DNA from: Ceratodon purpureus
Lineage: Eukaryota > Streptophyta > Bryopsida > Pseudoditrichales > Ditrichaceae
Direction of reading: 5' to 3'
DNA: 64,000 nucleotides
Assembly (NCBI GenBank): GCA_014871385.1
Contig: CM026427.1
Span: 10,788,430-10,852,429 of the forward strand
Each line of letters opens with the position of its first letter. Position 1 is the stretch's first letter. Positions 25,956 to 35,280 of the stretch are shown one piece after another. Position numbers and translations under genes: made by a program. The notes below the pieces were generated by a model, which saw only the letters and a program-made list of their open reading frames with translations, had not been told where the DNA came from and did not search any database.

Positions 25956-28900
25956 TCCGAATCCTATATTCCAGGTCAGCAGGTCATTCCACGTAGGATG
26001 TGTTAATATGTTTTTAGTAACACAGTTGAACGTTTCCTATGTCACCCTAAACGCCTTTTATGTTAAAAGAAACGTGCTGACGTGGAATGTGACTAAATTT
26101 AACCATTAAAAAACTACTGTGAGGTAAAAAACTCTCCAAAAAAGTTACTTTCCACAATGCAGATTTATATTTAAGTTGACGCGATGTCACTCATGTTGTT
26201 ATTTTTAACACTAAACCGTCACTTCAAAATTCAAGTTGACACTCTTTGATAGAAGCCGTTAAAGCAACGTCAAAAGTGACGCGTACACGTTAAAACATTT
26301 AACGTGCAATATGTTTATTTGGATCACATTTCCACACTAATTTCCATAAATCCAAGTTTACGTTTCCGATGACGCAGTTTAACGCAGGACAAAATGCTGT
26401 TCTGCTCTAGTGAATCTATGGACGATCTGTGTTAACTCAGAAACTTGCTCGGATTTACTACTATTGTTATTGTCGAATCAGTTTTGTAAGAGCGGTAATG
26501 ATTAAATTGATTACTTTCTTCCAGGCCCTGAGGCACCGGTTAAAGTGTTTAATTGAAATTCGTTATGCCTTGTGCCGATCAGTGACATAAGGTACTAGTT
26601 CCACTCACCGTTTTTTTTTTAAAATTCGTTTTGAATCCTAGCTCCTTCTCTCTTTAGTCGCTGCAGCCTCCTGTCAACTGCAGTAACTCCGAGCTACTCA
26701 CCGTTTTGCTTGATTTTTTATTTTCTTTAATTACATCTGCCTTTGTTACTGGACCTCTCTACGCTCATTTTCTAAACGGTGGCATTACTCACCCGCACCT
26801 TTCTCATCCCCGGTGCAAAACGGTGAATCTACTCACCTGATCGACTTCACTGCGATGAAACTGACTGACGACTTCGACAATGGACTTGCGGTGACATTTT
26901 TTTTTTTAAATTCTTTCTTATTGTTGCAGTTGCCTAGTATTCCACCCCCGCTCCTAGCTGTATCGTGTAACTTAGAGAGGCTAACACCATCTAATGACCC
27001 AGCATCGATCTCCCCTCATTGAAATTTAATTGACTCAATGTCACAGGTTTTGCAAGTGCCTAAGGTGACGCACCTGCTCTCGTTGGAGGTAAGTTTCCCT
27101 GTTCCAGCTGGTCTTCTCCTGCCAGGCAATGCAAAATTGTTAATCTGCGATTCAATGCTAGATGCTCCTTGCTGTTATGCCTTATGTGCTCTGTACTAAC
27201 TGACCTTAACCAGCTCTGTCACTGACTATAAATTTTACTCTCTAATTCATGCATACTAACTCACCTTCTACTATGCAGGGTGGATGGTGTTCTCTTCGTA
27301 AGCGAGGGCTATCTGCATCGCAGTCTTGCTCGCTGGAGCTGTCATCTTCGGCACTCTCCCCATCAAGGTATCCCCCCTCAGCCCCTTCTTGAAAACCAGC
27401 ACTTGGATTGAGAGAATTGTTCACTGCTTGTGCATCTAAGGGCCAAATCCCAGTCTTCCTAAAACTTGATTTAATGTTTTTAGGAATGAGAGCCTTCTCC
27501 AAGGCTTTTGATGTCCATTGACACAATTCACGCTTTCCCACCACCTTGCCATTATTTTCAAGTGTCCATCCATCTCGAATTTGTCTAAATGCTTGTTTGA
27601 ATGGCTTGAAACAAGAAACATCTAGAGGTTGTAATGCATGTGATGTATGTGCAGGAAGTGTCACTATATCTACTCCAGATTTGATGGCCAAATTCATTAC
27701 CTCAAGTGTCACATGCGAATTGTGACCATCTAAAATAAGTAAGTGCCTGTTGTCCTTATCTAAACCCACTGTTTCCTTCAAATGATTGATGAAATGAGAG
27801 ATCCATGACTGAAATAACCACTTTGTCATCCAGGCATTAGGTTGCATTGCCATAGTTGCCTTGTGCTCACAGAGTTCTACATAATCTGCCATGAAGTAAG
27901 TGCCCTTAAGTATGTAGAAGTTAGGAATTTTACCACCATCTGCATTGATGCATGAGAGGACTGATAAATGCTCTCTCTGGTCAGGCTCAATTGTGTGAAC
28001 AGATTTTGATCCAACCTTGGCCAATACAGTAGCCCCCCCACTTCTTCCAGCCTCAACCCCAGATTCATCACAATTCCAAATATGTGATGGGGGATACTTG
28101 AAGGTACTGTAAAGAGTTTCCAAGTTTTGGTATAGAGTAGTCAGAGTAGAAGGGCATAATCCTCTTGCCCTTGCAACTTCTAGGGGCTAACTCTTCCTAG
28201 ATGCCAATTCTGGATGTCTCATTTTGAAACTCTTTAGCCAGCTCTTTCCAGGGATCCCTGTAGCACTCCATGGAGTCTCTCTTGTTTGAGTTGCTTGAGC
28301 CACCTTGACCCTCAATTGTAGTGGGGTCAAGGGGTGGCCCAGATTCTGCATCTTGAATAAATATTCAACAAGTTTCTTTTCCTCATCATCTTCTAATGTT
28401 GGTTTGATTCCTCTTCTCCTCCCAAGTGTTCTCCCATACAAGTGGTCCCTTAGAGAAGAATTGGGAACTCCAAAGGTACGGGCAGCAGTTCTTACCTTCA
28501 TGCCTGAATCTGTGACTGCATCCATTGCCCTCCTTTGTTGAGATTTTGTCCAGTTCCCATTTGCTCTTGTCTTCCTTGTTGTACCACCCCTCTCTTCTAA
28601 AGCTCCTGTAGTTGTATTCACAGCATGTCTAGGTGTTTCTAAGACTTGTATACTCCTCCCTTCACTGCTGATATGCACTTGTGAAGTGCTTGATCTCCCC
28701 CTCCTCTCTCCAACTCTATGTGAATGCTGATTTGACTCACTAATATTGTTCACATGGAGTTGAGGTGCAGAACTCCTATATCTCCTGCTAGACCCATGCT
28801 CTCCATGTGCCATGTGATCCTCAAAGTCTAACTCATCCTCTAGTTCTTGTCCATAACCTTGGTGTGCTGAAAATGCTTGTGAAGAGAATGGTGCTTGGGT

Positions 28901-29386
28901 TTCTTGCACCATGTCTTCTTCACTCATAAACCCCTCATTCTCTACTTCTAATGTGGCCATCTTTGCTCTCAATCACCTCCACAAACTCATGCTAAACCAA
29001 CATGCTTGCATGTCCAAAACAGTCTCTCTCCCCACTAAAACAGAACAAAGTGCTCTCCAAACAAACACCCTTAACTCTGAAATGATGCACCTTCTTTAGC
29101 CTTCAAGCAAGCACAAGGAGCGCCAAAATCATCCATCTTTATTGCTAATCTCACCCAAATTGTGGGCTATTTTTTGTACATAAGTACTCTTAATTACACA
29201 CCCTTGGAACCGTCAATCAATTCGCTGACATGCAATATTTCATCCGAGTTGGTGGCCTAAACCATCCAAAAATGCACCTAAAACCGTTCGATTCACCATT
29301 AATATTTTTTACTATGGATTTTTTCACACCAAAGTGGACGGTTTTTAAGATCCTACCCTTCACCCTACTGTGCGGTTTTTGACCCT

Positions 29387-29410
29387 GTGCGGTTTTCTCC
29401 CCCCTTACCT
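29387..29410 (-). repeat. Right terminal inverted repeat of element A
   Basis: Minus strand reads AGGTAAGGGGGGAGAAAACC and continues GCAC; followed on the plus strand by TA. A second aaaaccgcac lies about 18 bp further inside, a possible transposase-binding subrepeat. Confidence 0.8.
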
Positions 29411-30189
29411 TAGTGTATTTTTTAGATACTTTGTAGCACACTTCCACATAGACTCTATAGTTCTATCAAGGCCCGGCTAGTGTGAAGTTTGTTTTATTTG
29501 TAATTAATTTAGGACGCATCCAGGAAAAAAATAAAAAAATTGGACCTACTTCCTTCATACTTTGCCAATCACGGAAAATGAATTCCTAAATTTCTCCACC
29601 TAAACTGGCTGCATATTGAAATTTGAGCAGTTACCTGTGACTCTACCTTCACTAGTGGAAACCCTTGCCTCTTTGACGGGAATTGTGACCAGGATGGTGA
29701 CCGGAATGGAGTTTTATGACCAAGTTTGCTCCCTGGTCATCTCGTTCTCATCTTGGTCAAGTTCGCCATCCTCGAAGTGGAGAATAGTGATTTGGGTCCC
29801 ACTGACAGGAAATGAATAGTGATTTGGGGTGAATTTGGAATTGTATTTTTCACCTGTTTCTTTCACCGGTTTTTTTCACGGTTTGTAATTTCTTTCACCG
29901 GTTTCTTTCACGGTTTCTTGTGACGGTTTGTGACCAACGTTGTACAGTCCAGAGCAAGCGAAGACTACCTTGTCCAGGCCCTTTTGCCACAGCTTTGCCT
30001 CCAGCCTTGCCAGGACCCTTAGAAGTGGTCTTCGTGGTGCTTTAGCTGGTGCAGAAGGCCTAAATAAAATCCAGAAGGAATGGGCACAAATGAGACATCA
30101 AATACAAGATGGTTCACGAGGAGCTGGCTGAACAATAATCTCATTAAACCTGCTCGGAAAGAGTAGCAATTAGAGGGTGAAGTCCCCTG

Positions 30190-30680
30190 GGAACTGATTT
30201 GAGGACACCACTCACCTCAAGATGCCATCGGCTCGTGTTTCAGCACATGCCATCTCCCTCTTCCTTGGCTTCACCCATCCAGAGAAGAGCGCACTCAACA
30301 CTGCACAAACCCAAGGTACCAAAGAAATGTGTTAGGCTGGGAGAGCAGAATGTCACAAGAACGAACACAACGAACGCAACACACACACAAGGATCGCAAC
30401 AACAGTCGCCCCACCCAAGTACATCTCAAAAGCCAAGAGAGTGCTGATGAGCTAGCTGCACGTACCTTCTTCTCGTCAAGAATGTCCGAAAACATACTTC
30501 ACAAGACTCTACACCAGACAACGTGCCACCCACAACCATGCAGAAAGTATAATCCAAGCGCAGCGACAACATCCAACCTCGTGACATTGCCATGCAAGAA
30601 CTGGCAAGAAGTCTCTCTCCCTCTCTCAACTGGCTAGGGTTTCAAAGACACTCGGCTAGGGTTTCAAAGACACCCGACAT
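30190..30680 (-). pseudogene. Possible captured host-gene fragment inside the second CACTA element
   Basis: On the minus strand two teloboxes (aaaccctagcc, a plant 5'-leader motif common in translation genes) are followed by a pyrimidine/purine leader and several open segments bounded by plausible splice sites. One (about 30304-30217) reads LSALFSGWVKPRKREMACA and continues to a gtgagt donor. The next open stretch after an AG at about 30173 continues in phase with FNEIIVQPAPRE before a stop. I do not recognise the source gene and the upstream join is uncertain, so this is a fragment at most. Confidence 0.35.
30632..30673 (-). repeat. 22-bp tandem duplication carrying two teloboxes
   Basis: ggctagggtttcaaagacac occurs at 30632-30651 and again at 30654-30673. 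Each copy contains an agggttt telobox core. Confidence 0.8.
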
Positions 30681-31142
30681 AAGCTTCCCAATCTCACATC
30701 CCCTATCCCAATTATCCTTATCATTCGCATGAGCTAGTCACATACCCCTGTGACATGTAACTTGGGTGGATTGGAAGAGCCTGGGGTGAAGAGAATGGGA
30801 CCTGCGAAGAGGGAGGTGGTGGTGTTGAGGTGGAGGCTTTGGGGTAACTTGTGCTGGTGTCGCTAGCTATGGCGGAGGTGGTGGCGTTGTGTGGTGAGGT
30901 GGGCTATGGCGGATCAGATAAGTTCTCGGCCTACCTGAGAACTACGCTGAGTCGGAGCTGAATAAAAATACGAGAATTAATGTCAAGTTTTCCAAATACA
31001 AAATTACACTCTGAATCTGGGGCCCCGCCAGACACTGTGTGCAAGGAGGGCCAATAAGAAGAGTCTGACGTCGAATTTGGTGACCAGGAATTTTTCTGGT
31101 CATCTCTTCTGGTCACAAAAACCACTTCTCCCACTAGTGCTT

Positions 31143-34100
31143 ATACTGCTCCCTCCTGCTTCTACTGGTCCGAAGTGGGCCTCGGTCATTCTCCCGGTCA
31201 TGATACTGTGTCAGCTTCCCCAACCTCTACAAATCTCTTCCTTTTACCATTGTTTTCACCTTCTTTGCCCTCAAGCAGCTGCAAATCCATGCCAGCTTGA
31301 GAGGCACACTTCTTGCAACTACTTCCATTGTCAATGTTATTGTCCTTTGCGTACCATGGAACTTTGTATTCTTTAACCTGTCATATTGCAGTGAGAACTT
31401 GATCATTTTTGAGGCCTCGAATTGATGTCATGCACATAATGGCCACTTGTTGCCCACTTTTTTTCTTTCCCAGGATCACCAAAACTAATGAAGAGGGAGT
31501 TTTTGTTTTGAAATTGTGTGACAATTTCATACTGTAACTTGAGAAAACCTTTCAGCATGTTACAAAACTCTAAGTTGTAAGCATGTACTGAAAGAATGAT
31601 CAGGCTGTAATGAAGTGTGTTTTGTTTTATCTTGGAAGGCATAAAATAAAATGATGAAATGAGTTTGCATGAGCGATTGCTCATTGCATATAATTTCTGT
31701 CCAAGCAAGGGAGCTGTCATGGTGTTGACGCTCAATGTCAGTTGCTACGGTAGCACTGATACAAATACTAATAATGCATAACTTAGTACTGATAATAATA
31801 CAATGTTGATTGTTGCTCGTTGTGAGATGTGATGTTCTTGGATGGTAGACGTAAGCAAATAAGTAAGTTACAAAATACAGGTAATCAAACTCTTTGAAAG
31901 GCACGGCAACTATGTTTGTTATTTGTGTATTTTTGTAAATGAGAATTTGTAAATAATTTAATTTTAAAAAAGACTCATTCAATAAATCTAAATATACATT
32001 GATAAAAAATTAGAAAAATAAAAGAATTTGGTGACATATGTCACAAAATTCCACAAGCATAGGATAATTTTGTACCATATACTAGAATTTCCATGAAAGG
32101 TAAAGGGTTCTATTGTGAGTACTCTAAGTCTAATTATGAGTTTATAAATACATAGTTGATTTCTCTATTTTAGAACTATCAAGCTCATTGTAGATCTCAA
32201 ATCACTAGTTTATAACCTTCCCGCCATATTGGACTGTGGAAACATAAGAAGTGTGCTCACAAATGATTCAAAAACAGCAACATAAAACAATTGTAAAATT
32301 TATAAAAATAAAGAATGATTTTGATAATTTTGAGCCATTTCAGGTCATTTGAATTGGATTTTTGCTGATTTGGATAAGCAAAAATCAATAAATTCATTAT
32401 TTAAGAGGCAAACCTTATTTTTCCCAAAAGATCAAAAATAATAAGCTCGATGGATGGCAACCTGTTCCGATGGTACAGTACACCCTGTCCAATTACCGTA
32501 AGTTGTAACCATGGATCCGTTTAGGACAGATAACTAAGTTAATAAGCTACTCACACATGAAAATATGTCCAGAATCAAATTGAAGCTCTGCCATCATTCA
32601 AAGAACAGCAACACAGAGCCGACCATTGTGCAGTACAGACATATCCAAGTTGTGAGCTCATGGGTTCACTGCCTTGCTCATTGGTTCAGTGCCTGTCTCA
32701 CGGAAATGCAGGGTCTGTGCATCTGCACACAATGTCTGGAGACGTTGGCTCAGTCTTTAGCTCTTGTCCATTAGCCTCCCTTGCCTCCATCTCTTGTCTC
32801 AGTTTGAATTGATCCGAAGGCAGTTCAATTTACCGCTGACAGCACAGCTCAGTCACTTGGTAAGTAGGAAAAGTCAAAAGAAAGTATTTTATTTAAAAAA
32901 TAAATAAATAAAAATTTAAGCAAATGAACAAACTTCATTGCAAGTGAAAGGAACAGCCAGCCCAAGTCAATAGAAAGTTTTATTGAGCTTGACGATGGGC
33001 TCTTGAGTATGTGTGAGGGACGTTAAACTTCCCATCCAAATGTGTGGTAATTTATGAAGTCATATCTTTGTACCGTATGCTGCAGGCAATAGGCATGTTA
33101 TCTCTTCACAGGCCTAGGCTGCTTTTCAAGTCTACTTGCTGCACATGAAGCTTTTGAATTTTTTGACAGAACCCAACTGAGAGTACAGTATTGTTGAATT
33201 TTCTGAGGACTTGCATTTTTCTTAGCCAGCAAGGCTTTGCTGACATATTTCAAATGTCAAACCTACAGAGGAAGAATTTTTTGCCAGGTTCGTATGTTTG
33301 AAATTTTGACAACAACTATGGTCAACTATCTAGATAACAAGTTGTTTGACTACCAGGTGTTTGACGCTAGGTAATTAGCACTTGATAACAGTGAATTTTT
33401 CTTGATGTAACCATGCGAGGGGATTGATCATAGATCAACTGGATACTGTGTGATTAGCATATAAAAAAATAACTAAAAGATGACCAATCTATCTTCTATG
33501 TGGTAAAAGAAAAATAAAATTACATCTTGCTCAAAAAGGGTGAGGAGACTTTGACTCCTCATGAAACAAAATTTTTCCACAAATTTTTTTTTTTTTTTTT
33601 GGCAATCTTGAACTAAATTAAGGTAACAAGATTAAATTTCTGTTCTGTAGTTGTGAATTTGAATCATTTCTACTTAGAACCTTTTACATTAGAAGTAAAA
33701 GATTTATTGTGTTATGTATAGGGCCTAATTACACATCTATCAATTTTCAGATTATCCAGAGAAAGATTATACCAATCATACAAACTTTCAGAGAAGGATG
33801 ACATAGAAGCGTAAATATGCTTGACTAAGTACAATTCAGTGTGGCCAAACCATATCTAACCGAGGTGTTCATTAGTCATGACCTACGTAGCTGCCATGAT
33901 CTTCGGCTATATTCACCCATGATTATACCCTAAGTTAAATTACATAATAAATATGAGCACTGAGCAGAGAAATGTTACAGTTCTGCTCTTGAAGATCTTT
34001 GAATAGTGACTGGTGATCAGCTGACAAGACAAATTCATGTTTCATGGGCCAAAGCTTCATGTAATCATTAAAGCTGCTTGTATAATCCTTAGACCGCTTT

Positions 34101-34757
34101 TGCCAGGCACCCACAATTCATACCGTAATTTTTCACAGTCCTACTGGCATTGACAGGTTTTGCATTAATCTGCACTAGAGATTAGATACGGAATATCCAG
34201 AAAAGGTAAATTGAACATCTGTTGCGTGAAGCTATAAGGAATGGAAATGACAAGATATTAGGTCAAATATTGGGGGAGTGGCTTTTCTTAAAAGGAATCC
34301 CGGTCAACAGCTTGAAACTGTGTGTGTTCTTTACTCCTCCTTTTGGCATTTTATCCTACTCAATCACACATGAGCAACCTGATAAACCTCATGCTCCTGG
34401 TTACATAATTTATTTAAAAGAGCATCCTCAGGGTAATATGATCTATGCGAATCCAAGTCACTCTTTGGAATTAGTGGTGGCTACTCCGTGGGTAAGGTAG
34501 ATGGTGCTTAAACCGTGCACTTAAGGGATTTGAACAACTTGAATCTAGCATAAATAATCGCAAAAATTTCACATACTTGCAAGAAAAAGATGATTCGTTA
34601 GGCAGTGTTCACATGAGCACATCAAACCACCTCAATCAATGAAAAATGTTCAAAGTGTAATCAACAAAATCCCCTATAAACATGCCCTAACGCTACTATT
34701 GACAATCAAGACTAAGGTGAGAATTGGCCATCATGGTATACAAATCCACCCAAGAAG
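31143..34757. other. AT-rich intergenic DNA
   Basis: Only unpatterned short ORFs. The longest, minus 31560-31982 (140 codons), has no domain character. A plus ORF at 34222-34500 (92 codons) reads like a protein in places, but I cannot place it in a family. A poly-T run lies at about 33580-33600. No gene is supported. Confidence 0.45.
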
Positions 34758-35024
34758 AAGAGAAACTACGGTCTCCGAAGGAGACCAAAGTGAATTAAGT
34801 GTCTGTTCGATCCACCCCCAATCCAATGCCCACATGACAAAGGTATGGAAGTAAAGATCTACTCCCCCCTTTCGAGAGTAGACACTTTAGTCACAAAGTA
34901 ACCAGTAACCAATAACCAGTAACAAGTAACAAGTAACAGTAAATTTATCTTCTCAAGATTCATGTGATTGCGATTTTGGACACCAAGCCACGAGCTCATT
35001 GTTGGTTGGAGGTGAGCGTTTGTC
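34758..35024 (-). repeat. Retrotransposon-like dispersed repeat, copy 2 (inverted)
   Basis: Reverse-complement relative of 18985-19240, in opposite orientation about 15.5 kb away. It differs by a local expansion of taaccagt / taacaagt units at about 34900-34940, where copy 1 has a single gttactggtta. The copies are clearly diverged, so this is not a recent pair. Confidence 0.55.
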
Positions 35025-35173
35025 TCATTTATGTGGTCCGGCAAATCCACCCACTTTGTATCTAAATCCACTCACTTTGTTTCCTACATGCATCTGTGAG
35101 TGTATCTAACTTGCGAACACTACTAGGTTGGTTCTGAGTCTTGCAGTGCATGGTTTTTCTGCGCAGACCACAT

Positions 35174-35218
35174 GCACGGATTAAGAAGACGCACGGATTA
35201 AGAAGATGCACGGATTTA
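35174..35218 (+). repeat. 17-bp tandem repeat, about 2.6 copies
   Basis: gcacggattaagaagac at 35174, gcacggattaagaagat at 35191, and a partial copy gcacggattta at 35208. Confidence 0.85.
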
Positions 35219-35280
35219 GCACTGTCTACCTTAGTACATTGCCTTTTGATAATATGTTTTAGCTCAAGTCTTGAAGGCAA

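Larger units (their letters stand above)
24030..26412. mobile_element. Non-autonomous CACTA (En/Spm) transposon nested in element A
   Basis: The left end reads CACTAGAACAGAACAG (24030-24045); the right end, minus strand from 26412, reads CACTAGAGCAGAACAG, one mismatch in 16. A 3-bp target duplication AAT flanks it (24027-24029 and 26413-26415), diagnostic of CACTA elements. Both flanks inside the ends are packed with short subterminal repeats containing AACGC, GACG and CACGTCA motifs. No transposase is encoded; a unique core (about 24860-25540) has only short ORFs. It sits inside the intron of the pogo-like transposase gene, so it inserted after element A. Confidence 0.88.
22316..28972 (-). 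pseudogene. Pogo-like transposase gene of element A, nearly intact but broken
   Basis: Exon 1 runs 28972-27265 and exon 2 begins at 23449, joined across a GT-AG intron whose phases match (GAAG|gtgagt ... ctgcag|GTGAG). Order: acidic N-terminus; psq-type helix-turn-helix (begins NWTKSQQRRAMDAV); CENP-B-like second DNA-binding region (GKSWLKSFKMRHPEL); DDE_1 catalytic domain with NCDESG, LDGHNSH and LQPLDVSCFKPF, which supply the three Asp residues; then a Lys/Glu-rich coiled-coil tail to 22316. Two breaks are visible: an in-frame TAG at 28187-28189, where element B has CAG (Gln), and a frameshift near 23300-23329. The intron carries a nested CACTA element. The protein would cut and paste its own element by binding the terminal repeats in the nucleus. 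As it stands a full-length product is not expected. Confidence 0.85.
21645..29410 (-). mobile_element. Pogo-like (Tc1/mariner superfamily) DNA transposon, element A
   Basis: Terminal inverted repeats of about 24 bp match at 21 positions. The left end reads AGGTAAGGGGGCAAAGAACC from 21645; the right end, on the minus strand from 29410, reads AGGTAAGGGGGGAGAAAACC. Both are directly flanked by TA (21643-21644 and 29411-29412), as expected for Tc1/mariner/pogo insertion. The interior encodes a pogo-type transposase on the minus strand. Length is 7766 bp including a nested CACTA element of 2383 bp, so about 5.4 kb before that insertion. The left subterminal DNA is similar to that of element B (shared caggtttgcatag / caggtttggatag and ttcctat.att blocks). 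Confidence 0.85.
29650..31139. mobile_element. Second non-autonomous CACTA transposon
   Basis: The left end reads CACTAGTGGAAACCC (29650); the right end, minus strand from 31139, reads CACTAGTGGGAGAAG. A 3-bp duplication CTT flanks it (29647-29649 and 31140-31142). Subterminal repeats differ from the first CACTA element: ggtgacc / gaccagg motifs on both sides and ttctttcaccggttt copies at about 29848-29935. No transposase is present. The core contains GC-richer DNA that resembles a captured host gene start (see 30190-30680). The element lies 240 bp outside the right end of element A. Confidence 0.85.

Noticed and set aside
31403..31982. Overlapping 110- and 140-codon minus-strand ORFs
   Set aside because: AT-rich DNA with chance open frames; no domain character, no splice support.
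34900..34940. taaccagt/taacaagt run considered as telomere-like repeat
   Set aside because: Unit does not match the plant telomere repeat and sits inside a dispersed-repeat copy.
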